Of a DNA stretch of 64,000 bases, positions 54,401-62,832 are shown in pieces. The notes under the pieces were generated by a model that saw nothing but the letters and a program-made list of their open reading frames with translations, was not told the origin of the DNA and made no database searches. This stretch comes from Verrucomicrobiia bacterium (GTDB taxonomy: Bacteria; Verrucomicrobiota; Verrucomicrobiia; Limisphaerales; JADLHS01). Every line of letters begins with the position of its first letter. Positions within the stretch are counted from its first letter, which is position 1. Position numbers and translations under genes: made by a program. The stretch is taken from positions 1,281,360 through 1,345,359 of the forward strand of contig JAMLJH010000001.1 of assembly GCA_023953615.1 (NCBI GenBank). Reading direction: 5' to 3'.

Positions 54401-54556
54401 TCAGGCGTCCGGCTTGGTCTTGCGCAGGCCGGTAATCCGGTCGCCGTCTTTCCATTGACCGCGTTTCTTGAGCACTTCAATGCGCTCAAACCGTTTCAAA
54501 ACACTGCGTTTACCGCCCAAAGTGGACGCGGCGCGGAGGCTGGGATGCTGTGACAT
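54401..54556 (-). CDS. small basic protein (Chlamydiae/Verrucomicrobia TIGR04137-like)
   Basis: 51 residues: begins 'MSQHPSLRAASTLGGKRSVL', then 'KRFERIEVLKKRGQWKDGDR' and ends 'ITGLRKTKPDA'. From memory, this matches the small basic protein family described for Chlamydiae and Verrucomicrobia (TIGR04137). It is highly charged and intracellular; a ribosome or RNA association is plausible from its charge, and the pseudouridine synthase gene follows after 72 bp. ATG 54556. It is too short for common ORF cut-offs and is easily missed. Confidence 0.8.
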   Translation of the reverse strand: MSQHPSLRAASTLGGKRSVLKRFERIEVLKKRGQWKDGDRITGLRKTKPDA

Positions 54557-54689
54557 ATCTCGTTTTCTGGTTAAATCTTGCCGCTCGATTCCAAGCGGAT
54601 GCTCACCTTAGCAGGTCGCCTCCACGCTGCCAATGGCTAATTTAAGGGTGTAAACTGAACCTCCCCGGTAATCCTGGTTCAAGAAGAGG

Positions 54690-55190
54690 TCGCGCAATTG
54701 CTTAAATCCCGAGGTTTTCCTGTGAGCGACACGTCATTCAAGGTCAACAAGGTTTCGCCATGAGTCATATACGCGACTTTTGCCAGGATATTCGTTCGCT
54801 CCCGGATGGAAAAAGTAATGTCGCGAATCATAAACGTGTAAATGCTGCCCGCGAGACGAGAATGAAATGTTTCAAATGTTACTTCTTCGGCGGAAAAAGG
54901 AATCTGCCCCGCATAAGCCTGACACCGTCTTTAAATCGCCGGCTTGAATGCCTTTTCAAAGCGTTCGGCGAACGCAATCATTTCTTCCGTTGAATAATCA
55001 GCCGCACGTCTGGTGTTGATTGGCACCAGTCCGATTTTGGCCTGACTCTGAGTGGTGGGTGAGGGCGGTATTTTGGCGGGTTTAAGAAGTTGGTGGCCTG
55101 CTAAGAAGGCCACCAATAATCCCAATTCCGCGATAATCGGCATTTGCCAAACACCCCATTTAGAAAAGTGGATCAAGATTGTAAAAATAA
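54690..55190 (-). pseudogene. decayed chimeric third copy of the tandem membrane-anchored gene family
   Basis: Its upstream part (55190 to about 54936) matches the start of the 55217-55915 gene, including 'PAKIPPSPTTQSQ' and 'GLVPINTRR'. Its downstream part (about 54935-54690) matches the middle of the 55916-56623 gene, including 'TFETFHSRLAG' and 'YTFMIRDITFSIRER'. At the junction a TAA interrupts the frame at 'KAFKPAI'. It is cut off at the left end. Bases 55156-55175 also match the stop-codon region of the 55916-56623 gene. So it arose by tandem duplication and deletion. Confidence 0.85.
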
Positions 55191-55216
55191 GCATCTCGGG
55201 ACGAAACTGATCCATT

Positions 55217-55915
55217 TCAATGTTGGTAACAGATGAGTTTTCCATCAGCGGCAACGACAAAGGAGATATTGGTTCCCGTCATGATTTCCAAATCTCCAAG
55301 CACCTGCCGCCCCACTTCAACAAAAGCGCCACCGTCCACGGCGCAGGCGGCGGCGGTAGGTTTGATTTCAACCTGATTCGGTTGGAAGTCCACCCCGGTA
55401 TCAGCTTTGACCATGCGCAAGACTTCTTCTCGGGTAACGGGCACGGTAAGATTTCGCGGACCGTTGTGAACACCAATGGTATTAAGGTCGTGCGCCGCCT
55501 CTTGCGTCATCATGTAAAAGACCCGTGTTCCCTGCTTGGAATCTGAAATGGTCAAAGTCGTGCCATCAATCATGAAAGTGTACAGTCCTCCCGCCAGTCT
55601 GGAGTGAAATTTATCCGGCGTGACCGCTTCCAACTTGAAGGGGATCCGGCCTTGGTAGGCCAGACACCACTTTTTAATCGCCGGCTTGAATGCTTTTTCA
55701 AAGCGTTCGGCGAAGGCAGCCATTTCCTCCGTTGAATAATCAGTCGCGCGTCTGGTATTGATTGGCACCAGTCCGATTTTGACCTGACTCTGAGTGGTGG
55801 GTGAGGGCGGTATTTTGGCGGGTTTAAGAAATTGGTGGCCTACTAAGAAGGCCACCAGTAAACCTGCCACTAGCAGCCCCAAGCCTGCGAGAATCTGTAT
55901 TCGATGAGATCCCAT
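55217..55915 (-). CDS. membrane-anchored protein of unknown function, tandem paralogue B
   Basis: 232 residues with one N-terminal membrane helix ('ILAGLGLLVAGLLVAFLVG') and an extracytoplasmic domain. Blocks shared with the upstream paralogue: 'KKWCLAYQGRIPF' (KWCQAYAGRIPF), 'FHSRLAGGLYTFMI' and 'TREEVLRMVK'. The rest is divergent. I do not recognise the family. It begins on the base after the upstream paralogue's stop. Both follow the secreted clan-CD-like protein. Confidence 0.7.
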   Translation of the reverse strand: MGSHRIQILAGLGLLVAGLLVAFLVGHQFLKPAKIPPSPTTQSQVKIGLVPINTRRATDYSTEEMAAFAERFEKAFKPAIKKWCLAYQGRIPFKLEAVTPDKFHSRLAGGLYTFMIDGTTLTISDSKQGTRVFYMMTQEAAHDLNTIGVHNGPRNLTVPVTREEVLRMVKADTGVDFQPNQVEIKPTAAACAVDGGAFVEVGRQVLGDLEIMTGTNISFVVAADGKLICYQH

Positions 55916-56623
55916 TTAGAAAAGTGGATCACGATCGTAATAAACTAGTTTCCCATCTGCATCAAAGACCAAGTCAATCTTGCTGGCCAAGCCATTGTTG
56001 GGATCAGCTCCGGTCGGCAGCATGCTAACATCTGCGCCGCCATTGAGGTTTCCATATGCACCTGTTGGCCTTATCAGACATTCGTTAGGCTTGAAGGTCA
56101 CTCCGCAATCAACCTTGACCATTTGAATGACTTCTTCTCTTGAAATCGGCAGGCTTAAATCCCGAGGCTTTCCTGTGGGCGACACGTCATTCAAGGTCAA
56201 CAAGGTTTTGCCATGAGTCATATACACGACTTTTGCCGGAATATTCGTTCGCTCCCGGATGGAAAAAGTAATGTCGCGAATCATAAACGTGTAAATACCG
56301 CCCGCGAGGCGAGAATGAAATGTTTCAAATGTTACTTCTTCGGCGGAAAAGGGAATCCGTCCCGCATAAGCCTGACACCATTTGTTTATCACAGGCTTGA
56401 ATTTTTCATTGAACCGCTTTTCCAAGTCGGCTCTGTCTTTAGCCGAATACTCAAAGGCGCGCGTTGTCATTTGCGGGACTTGCCCCGGAATGTTTGTCGC
56501 GGACGTAAGCACAATCTTTTCGTCTGGCGGTCTGGCGTTCTTGGCTCTCAGAGCCAGGAACGCCAAGAAAAGTGCTGTTACGCATAACCCCACGAGAAAC
56601 GCTTGGCGAAGGACTGTCTTCAT
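55916..56623 (-). CDS. membrane-anchored protein of unknown function, tandem paralogue A
   Basis: 235 residues from ATG 56623. One N-terminal membrane helix ('AFLVGLCVTALFLAFLALR'), then an extracytoplasmic domain with 'INKWCQAYAGRIPFSAEEV', 'FHSRLAGGIYTFMI' and 'SREEVIQMVKVDCGV'. Paralogue B shares these blocks. An ATG further upstream (56659) would overlap the preceding gene. It starts 10 bp after the secreted protein gene and is probably co-transcribed with it. Confidence 0.7.
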   Translation of the reverse strand: MKTVLRQAFLVGLCVTALFLAFLALRAKNARPPDEKIVLTSATNIPGQVPQMTTRAFEYSAKDRADLEKRFNEKFKPVINKWCQAYAGRIPFSAEEVTFETFHSRLAGGIYTFMIRDITFSIRERTNIPAKVVYMTHGKTLLTLNDVSPTGKPRDLSLPISREEVIQMVKVDCGVTFKPNECLIRPTGAYGNLNGGADVSMLPTGADPNNGLASKIDLVFDADGKLVYYDRDPLF

Positions 56624-56633
56624 TTTGTATAAC

Positions 56634-58649
56634 TCAGTTTTCTTTAACTTGGCTGACATCGTTATCTCGCAATAGTTCATCTTGGTTGGCTGTGTAAACA
56701 CACTTTTTGAAACCAGCCAAGCTTGGGATTGCTTTACTCATTCCTTCAAACCGATTGATGGTGGCTTGGCAGGCAAAGCGCCACGAGTAAGTCGGGTCAC
56801 AGCCCCCTGGGTATTGATACCGGCCGCAAATCCAAGTTTGATCCAGTGCCGCCGCTGCTACCGCCGTGGCTTTTTCTCCGCCAAGTTCGACATCATTAAA
56901 ACCTTGCGGCAACCCACCAGCGAAGAACAAGCCACAGTTCTTGTAACTCAGGCTACTGACCTGCAAACCTTCCGGACGGATGCCGCAAGCTCCCGGCCAA
57001 CTGAGATAATCAACCCCGGCCGAGGTTAGATAAAGATTCCCATTGTAGCACGTCCACAGAGCCGATTTTCGCAAGCGCCGATGCGTGTTGTCGCCAATCC
57101 CAAAAATCCAGCGTTGGAGATCGAACGGGTCAAATGTGGAAGGTAAATAATCCCCGCCGCCAATCGTCGCTCCCGAGCCGTGCGCCTGCCCAATGGTCAG
57201 ATCGGAATAAAGCGACTTGTTTGAAAGAACATTCAAAATATACCCCCACCCAACGGTCCAAGCATCAAACGGGATGCACCCGCCGTGATTCCGATTCGTG
57301 CCGATGTCATTGACCGTGTATTGCGTCAGCGACAGAGGCTTGTATAGGTCGTTGTATAGCTGAGTTAATGTTCCTTGCAACCAAGTTGCCGCCTGACTGT
57401 TCAGAGCCTGACCTTGAACAAAAGCAGGGTCCTCCCATTGATAGGTGATAAAACATCCCGCCGCCAACCGCACCCGGTCCCGGTCAATTTTATTTGTAAC
57501 GGTGATGGTGGTTGCATTGGAGTTTGCGTCCGTAGTTTCAAAATTAACCGCGTAGGTGTCGTTGGTGTACGCGCCGCCGCCTGCCCCGGTAAAATTCCAA
57601 TCCAACACAATGGTCGCGGCATAAGGGACATACCCGCTAAACGATTTCAGCGTCTGTCCGGTTTCAGGATTGTAAATGGAGGCGGTCACGGCCTGCGGCT
57701 TGTCGGTGACGAAATAAAAATAGTTCGTCCCAATGTCCGGCGTGGCGTTATCGCTGGCAAAGAGCAGGTACGTATCATTTTCAAATTCGAGCGGTAAGGA
57801 GGCAGAACCGGAAAAGAAAGTTTTGGCGTTATCGGGAGCATTGGTCAAATTGTACACCCGCGCCCGGTTGACGGCATTGAGGTAAAAATTTCCCCAGCCG
57901 TTCGGATTGTATTTCGTGTGAAGAACGATGGCGTTGTTTGTTTCCAAGCTGTATCGCGCCGGCATCCCATCCACCGTCACTTCAAACTGTGCGTTGGTGA
58001 TGCCGGTCAGGTCTTGCACGGCGACTTCCAGTATGATGGTGTTGCTAACCACGTCGTAAGGCTGCGGCGAGAGAAAAGTGATTTCCGGCCCGTGATACGG
58101 AATTGCCCGGAAGAACGCGTTGCAGTCCCGCGCGAAATTGGAAACTTGAAAATACATCGGGTCCGTCACCTTCCAATTCGGCACGGTGCCCTGCACCAGC
58201 CAGCCGTCCTGACTGTCGGATGCGCCAAGAAAATCAATTGCCTTCCAAACCGGCGTTTCCGCCTTGTCGCAGATCAACAGCGCAAAATCGCGCTCGGTTT
58301 CCGCTGAATAATCAAAGTGATTCGCTCTGATGAGCAGCGTATTGGTGCCGCGCAACAGGATTTGCAGGTTTGGCTCTGTGTTGGTATCCGCTGGGAAGGT
58401 TAGCAATGCCGCATACAGGTTTGTGTCCAGCACGGCGGCGGTGTTGGTGTCAATCAACGTAAAGGCATGGTCCATGTATTTCGCGTAATTGCGATTGGTG
58501 TTTACGATAAAGCTGGTGCCGTTGGTGTCGCCACCACCACCGCCACCGGGTGGGAGCGGTTGGGCAACAACGCGGTTTGAAACGAGCAGACCGAGGGCGA
58601 GTACGCAACCCATGACCCGCCGGAACTGAATGGAATTTGAGGCTTTCAT
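56634..58649 (-). CDS. secreted protein with possible clan-CD (caspase-like) peptidase domain
   Basis: 671 residues from ATG 58649, chosen because a signal peptide follows ('MGCVLALGLLVSNRVVAQ'); a longer frame from 58799 adds fifty implausible residues. A Gly-rich linker precedes a beta-rich region with an Ig-like unit (about 187-290) and a second beta-sandwich (about 318-390). The C-terminal region about 393-590 has 'IGQAHGSGATIGGG' (His490) and 'RKSALWTCYNGNLY' (Cys534), which resemble the His-Gly and hydrophobic-x-Cys blocks of clan CD peptidases. The family assignment is an inference from motif order. Many Asn/Thr-rich repeats suggest a surface protein. Confidence 0.55.
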   Translation of the reverse strand: MKASNSIQFRRVMGCVLALGLLVSNRVVAQPLPPGGGGGGDTNGTSFIVNTNRNYAKYMDHAFTLIDTNTAAVLDTNLYAALLTFPADTNTEPNLQILLRGTNTLLIRANHFDYSAETERDFALLICDKAETPVWKAIDFLGASDSQDGWLVQGTVPNWKVTDPMYFQVSNFARDCNAFFRAIPYHGPEITFLSPQPYDVVSNTIILEVAVQDLTGITNAQFEVTVDGMPARYSLETNNAIVLHTKYNPNGWGNFYLNAVNRARVYNLTNAPDNAKTFFSGSASLPLEFENDTYLLFASDNATPDIGTNYFYFVTDKPQAVTASIYNPETGQTLKSFSGYVPYAATIVLDWNFTGAGGGAYTNDTYAVNFETTDANSNATTITVTNKIDRDRVRLAAGCFITYQWEDPAFVQGQALNSQAATWLQGTLTQLYNDLYKPLSLTQYTVNDIGTNRNHGGCIPFDAWTVGWGYILNVLSNKSLYSDLTIGQAHGSGATIGGGDYLPSTFDPFDLQRWIFGIGDNTHRRLRKSALWTCYNGNLYLTSAGVDYLSWPGACGIRPEGLQVSSLSYKNCGLFFAGGLPQGFNDVELGGEKATAVAAAALDQTWICGRYQYPGGCDPTYSWRFACQATINRFEGMSKAIPSLAGFKKCVYTANQDELLRDNDVSQVKEN

Positions 58650-59085
58650 GGTTTTTTCGAGTTTATGTTGGTTTAATCCGCACTTTTGCGCGGACTCGAA
58701 GCCCCATCCTGAATTTCCTGAAAGAGAGCAAGCGTTGGCGCCGCAATGCGCGCCCAGCGCACTCCCCTTCAAGGCCACGACCAAGCGGCCCGCTAGCAAA
58801 GCACACCGGGACGCGCGGCTCGCGCGCGTCGAGGTGTTCTACTAGCGAACGGAAAAACATTTGGTCGTGTTTTGAAGGGATTCGAGTCCTCGCAACGCAA
58901 AGACTCCGTCCACAAAGAAACGATTCTTGCGGACGACTGGAAAAGAACTGTTAAATAATTGAGAAATTCTCACTAGAAGCGCAAGCATGAAGTTATACTT
59001 AAAACAATTAACACCCTTGCGTTGCGTTCCGGCTCGACTCGCCAACCGCCAAGGCAGTACGTTGCGCGTGGCAACAATAGTTAAT
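58650..59085. other. 436-bp divergent intergenic region
   Basis: Separates the secreted-protein gene (leftward) from the Lrp-type gene (rightward). It contains a perfect hairpin GACGCGCG/CGCGCGTC at 58810-58830 with a 5-base loop but no T-run. AT-rich DNA near 58950-59030 ('TTAAATAATTGAGAAATT') probably holds the Lrp promoter. No gene is seen. Confidence 0.4.
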
Positions 59086-59565
59086 ATGGACGAATTGCTG
59101 AAATTATTGCAGCGCAACGCGCTCGAAAGTCACGAAAGCCTAGCCAAACAACTTGATCAATCCACGGCCGAGATTGCGCGCCGCATCGCAGCCTACGAGC
59201 AGGCCGGGGTCATCCGCGGTTATCAGGCGGTGCTGAACGAGGACCAACTGGACCTGGATACGCTCACCGCCGTCATCGAAGTCAAGATCACCCCGCAACG
59301 CGAAGGTGGCTTCAACCGCATCGCCGAGCGCATCAGTAAATTTCCCGAGGTGCGTTCAGCCTATCTGATGAGTGGCGCGTACGATTTGTTGCTCTTTGTG
59401 GAAGGCCATAACCTGCGGGAGATCGGCTCGTTCGTGAGCGAAAAACTGTCTCCGCTCGAAGGGGTGTTGTCCACGTCCACCCATTTTATGTTGAAAACCT
59501 ACAAGCGTCTGGGCGTGCTGATGCAAGTGGAGAATTCTGATGAACGGCTCTCAGTCACTCCTTAA
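59086..59565 (+). CDS. Lrp/AsnC family transcriptional regulator
   Basis: 159 residues from ATG 59086. An N-terminal winged helix ('LLQRNALESHESLAKQLDQS', 'EIARRIAAYEQAGVIRGYQA') and a C-terminal RAM ligand-binding domain ('RSAYLMSGAYDLLLFVEG'). These regulators sense amino acids and form dimers to octamers. The gene overlaps the aminotransferase gene by 26 bp, so it probably regulates it. A longer frame from 58987 is unlikely since it adds non-conserved sequence. Confidence 0.92.
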   Translation: MDELLKLLQRNALESHESLAKQLDQSTAEIARRIAAYEQAGVIRGYQAVLNEDQLDLDTLTAVIEVKITPQREGGFNRIAERISKFPEVRSAYLMSGAYDLLLFVEGHNLREIGSFVSEKLSPLEGVLSTSTHFMLKTYKRLGVLMQVENSDERLSVTP

Positions 59566-60715
59566 TCGCATCAATCCGGTCGTCCGCGACATTCCGCGCT
59601 CCGGCATCCGCGACTTCTTCGACATCGTTTCGACGATGAAAGACGTCATCAGCCTGGGCATTGGCGAACCGGATTTTGATACGCCCTGGTCCGTGCGCGA
59701 AGCCACCATCTTTGCGGTGGAACGCGGCGCGACGCATTATTCGAGCAACCTGGGTTATTTGGAACTGCGCCAGGCGTTGGCCAGATACGTTGCGAAACAT
59801 TTCGGCGCGGAATACAACCCCGACAATGAAGTCCTGGTCACCGTGGGCGTGAGCGAGGCGCTCGATCTCGCGTTGCGCGCGTTGCTGCGACCCGGGGACG
59901 AAGTGCTTTACCACGAACCTTGCTACGTTTCCTATCGCGCGACGATTTTGTTCGCCGGCGGCAATCCGGTAGCCGTTGCGACCCGGGCTGAAAACGGTTT
60001 CCGGCTCACGCGCGCGATGCTCGAAGCGAAATGCACGCCCAAGACCAAGGTCTTGATGCTGAATTTTCCCAACAACCCCACCGGCGCGATCATGAGCCGG
60101 GAGGACCTGGAAGACCTCGCGCAATTTGCGATCGAAAAAGACCTTATCGTCATCACGGATGAAATCTACGCCGAAATGACCTACGACACTCCGCACACGA
60201 GCCTCGTGGCCATCCCCGGTTTACGTGACCGCACGATTTTTCTGCACGGCTTCTCAAAAGCATGGGCGATGACCGGCTACCGTCTCGGTTACGCCTGCGG
60301 CCCGGCGGAGTTGATCGAAGCCATGATGAAGATCCATCAATACACCATGCTCTGCGCCTCCTCACTCGCGCAAAAAGCGGCGATTGAAGCTCTGAACCGC
60401 GCCGGGATGGAAGTCAACGAAATGGTGGGCGAATATCGGCGCCGCCGAAATTTCATCGTCAACGCCTTTGCCGAGATGGGCCTGGAATGTCATCGCCCGC
60501 TCGGCGCGTTCTATGCCTTTCCAAGCGTGGCGAAATTCAAACTGACCGCCAAGGAATTCGCCTTGAAATTACTTGCGGAGGAAAAAGTGGCCGTGGTCCC
60601 CGGCACCGCCTTTGGTGAATGTGGCGAAGGCTTCGTTCGCTGTGCTTATGCCACCAGCCTGACCAATATCAAGGAAGCCATGACGCGCCTGCGCCGTTTC
60701 ACCGCGAAGCTGTAA
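59540..60715 (+). CDS. PLP-dependent aminotransferase, class I/II
   Basis: 391 residues. 'LGIGEPDFDTPWSVREA' opens the fold, 'NFPNNPTGAIMSREDLEDL' is the conserved Asn-Pro loop, 'ITDEIYAEMTYD' holds the PLP-pyridine Asp/Tyr, and 'FLHGFSKAWAMTGYRLGY' carries the Schiff-base Lys. Fold type I, related to aspartate/aromatic aminotransferases (AspB/PatA). A Shine-Dalgarno (GGAG) precedes ATG 59540 inside the Lrp gene end. The amino-acid substrate is not determined. Confidence 0.92.
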   Translation: MNGSQSLLNRINPVVRDIPRSGIRDFFDIVSTMKDVISLGIGEPDFDTPWSVREATIFAVERGATHYSSNLGYLELRQALARYVAKHFGAEYNPDNEVLVTVGVSEALDLALRALLRPGDEVLYHEPCYVSYRATILFAGGNPVAVATRAENGFRLTRAMLEAKCTPKTKVLMLNFPNNPTGAIMSREDLEDLAQFAIEKDLIVITDEIYAEMTYDTPHTSLVAIPGLRDRTIFLHGFSKAWAMTGYRLGYACGPAELIEAMMKIHQYTMLCASSLAQKAAIEALNRAGMEVNEMVGEYRRRRNFIVNAFAEMGLECHRPLGAFYAFPSVAKFKLTAKEFALKLLAEEKVAVVPGTAFGECGEGFVRCAYATSLTNIKEAMTRLRRFTAKL

Positions 60716-60732
60716 ATCAATCACCCAACCTC

Positions 60733-60754
60733 TCACCGCTGGCATCAGCGGTGA
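60733..60754. terminator. hairpin between convergent genes
   Basis: Perfect 9-bp stem TCACCGCTG (60733-60741) / CAGCGGTGA (60746-60754) with a 4-base loop, in the gap between the aminotransferase gene and the convergent metallo-hydrolase gene. No T-run on either strand, so a bidirectional rho-assisted or weak intrinsic terminator is possible. Confidence 0.4.
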
Positions 60755-60825
60755 CGCTCCGTTCGAACGCATCCAACCATCCGCTCAAGCAAGTCAACTC
60801 GAGCGGCCCGGACGTTCGCTGCGTT

Positions 60826-62202
60826 TCAAAGTGAGACGAATTCTCCTGGCGCAGGCTGAATGACCTTGATCTTGGGATGTCGCTGACGAATTTGTTCCGC
60901 GAACCAGCGCCGCGAGGCCGCGCCGCCGTGCCCGAGCAATACGGTCCGGGGCGAAACCTGCCCCACGAAGTCCAGTAAATCCTCGCGATTCGCGTGCGCG
61001 GTCAAATCAAAGTCCAGCACTTCGCACTGTCGCGTCACGCGCCCGGCGCTGGGACTGAACACAAAGGTTTCACCGGGCCGCGCTGCTTTCAATCTTCCGC
61101 CCGGCGTGCTGGGGTCGGCATACCCCACAAAGAAAATGGATTGCCGTTCGTCACCGATCATGCGCGCCGCCAGATCGTGCGCGGCGGTTTTCTCCGCCAT
61201 CATGCCGGACGAAACCACAAAAATGCGGCCGCCGGAAAGCTTCATGCGCTCGCTCTGCCCCGGATCCAATACCACCAATTGCAACGCCTCGTGCAACTGT
61301 AGATTGCTGTGATTGCGATTGGTCCGATGCGCTTCGAGATCGTAAATCTCGGTGAACACCCGGCCCAAACCGCTGATGAAAATTGGCTGTCGCTTTAACT
61401 TTCCTTCGCGCATCAGCAAGGCGAGCAACGCCAGAATTTCCTGCATGCGCCCCAAGGCAAACGCCGGAATCAACACGCAACCCTTGCGCTTCAAAGTTTT
61501 TTGGATGGCCGCCACCAAGCGATCCACTTCCGTCGCCCGTGTCACTCCGGTCGCCGCCGGCCGGTCGCCGCGCGTGGTTTCCAGGATCAGGACCTCGGCT
61601 TCCACGCCGTCAAAATTCGCCGCACGCAGGAGGGTCTGGTCATGAAAGCAAACATCGCCGGTGTAGAACAGCGTTCGCTTTTGTCCACGCAACATAATGC
61701 CCGCCGATCCCAGAGTGTGACCGGCATCGTAAAATTCCAGTTCCGGCGAGAAAAACCCCGCCTTGGCTTTTTCGAAAGCCGCCCATTCGATTCCCCGATG
61801 GTAACGAAAGCCTTGAAACCGCGGCGCCAACTCATCCACTTCGTCGTGCGTGTAGAGTGGGTAATCTTTGATGCCCAACTCCTCGCGCTGGCGCGTCATC
61901 ACGTTCACGGAATTGTGGAGCACCCGTTCGACGATGAAATAGCTTTGCTTGGGCAGGATGGCGTGCGCCTTGGGAAACTGGCGCAACGCCAGCGGCAACG
62001 AGCCAACGTGATCGTGATGACAATGGGAAATCGCCACGGCTTCAACACCCTGCCGATCAATCAACCGATACATGGGAATGGCCTCCCGACCTTCGCGCTT
62101 GGGGTGCATCCCGGCATCCAGCAAGATGCGATGGTCCTCCATTTCGACAAACCAGGAACTGGCGCCGATGTCGGAGTCCGGATTTAGATTGGCTATGCGC
62201 AT
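60826..62202 (-). CDS. beta-CASP metallo-beta-lactamase-fold hydrolase (RNA-specificity family)
   Basis: 458 residues from ATG 62202. 'ISHCHHDHVGSLPLAL' supplies the HxHxDH zinc motif, 'MHPKREG' and 'LDAGMHP' the first block, and 'YDAGHTLGSAGIML' a further zinc His. The middle 'VLILETTRGDRPAATG' and the C-terminal 'FDLTAHANREDLLDFV' and 'LLGHGGAASRRWF' are the beta-CASP and RMMBL-type blocks. Related to CPSF73-like RNA nucleases; the natural RNA target is unknown. The in-frame ATG at 62274 is not used. Confidence 0.9.
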   Translation of the reverse strand: MRIANLNPDSDIGASSWFVEMEDHRILLDAGMHPKREGREAIPMYRLIDRQGVEAVAISHCHHDHVGSLPLALRQFPKAHAILPKQSYFIVERVLHNSVNVMTRQREELGIKDYPLYTHDEVDELAPRFQGFRYHRGIEWAAFEKAKAGFFSPELEFYDAGHTLGSAGIMLRGQKRTLFYTGDVCFHDQTLLRAANFDGVEAEVLILETTRGDRPAATGVTRATEVDRLVAAIQKTLKRKGCVLIPAFALGRMQEILALLALLMREGKLKRQPIFISGLGRVFTEIYDLEAHRTNRNHSNLQLHEALQLVVLDPGQSERMKLSGGRIFVVSSGMMAEKTAAHDLAARMIGDERQSIFFVGYADPSTPGGRLKAARPGETFVFSPSAGRVTRQCEVLDFDLTAHANREDLLDFVGQVSPRTVLLGHGGAASRRWFAEQIRQRHPKIKVIQPAPGEFVSL

Positions 62203-62345
62203 AAAAAGACCCGACGGCCACTGTGCCGAAGTGCGCGACATCTCACCAGCTAATTCCCTGGATAAATCAAGCATCCGTACTAATTTTGGCCCGCATGAAT
62301 TTGACGCTCGGCATGGATATGTTACGTTGCCACGTCTTAAAAAAC

Positions 62346-62675
62346 ATGAGTGCGAGAAAATTTAGCCACCGAACCGCCGCCGACCAACCCGTTACCGTCA
62401 GCTCCCGACAGATCAGCCTGAGCCTGTCGCCCGATGCGGTGATCATCCACAAGAATGGCATCGAATTTCGCAGTGAAACCGCCTTCCCCAACTGGGTGGA
62501 AATGACCGTCTCGCTGGTCTCGCCCACCGATAACACCCCCATCAATTGCACCGGCGTCGTGGTGGATTGCCTGGGAAACAAGCACGAGGGCTACCACGTT
62601 TCCATGGTGTTCACGAGCTTGACCTCGCAAGCCGAGGCGCGTCTGCAATCCATGAGCGGCCTTCTGGCGGAATAA
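62346..62675 (+). CDS. small PilZ-like protein upstream of pilT
   Basis: 109 residues from ATG 62346. 'SLSLSPDAVIIHKNGIEFRS' and 'GVVVDCLGNKHEGYHVSMVF' show the beta-rich pattern of PilZ domains, though the RxxxR and D/NxSxxG c-di-GMP motifs are not clear, so it may be a non-binding PilZ. The adjacent PilT gene (157 bp downstream) supports a role in type IV pilus regulation. Longer starts at 62223 are possible but lack conservation. Confidence 0.5.
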   Translation: MSARKFSHRTAADQPVTVSSRQISLSLSPDAVIIHKNGIEFRSETAFPNWVEMTVSLVSPTDNTPINCTGVVVDCLGNKHEGYHVSMVFTSLTSQAEARLQSMSGLLAE

Positions 62676-62832
62676 GCTGCAATCAGCGTTTCCAAAGTCC
62701 GGTTGTTCCCACTTCACTCGGAAACCCACATCAGTCGGTGCTGGTTTCAGGATCGGCTTTTCGTTCGCCAGTGGCGATAGATTTCCATTTTTCCAGGATG
62801 GTGTTTCGCCCCCGCTCTGCTAGGCTCGGCGC

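Noticed and set aside
58987..59085. Longer Lrp frame starting at 58987
   Set aside because: The extra 33 residues are not part of the Lrp/AsnC domain; ATG 59086 begins just before the HTH region.
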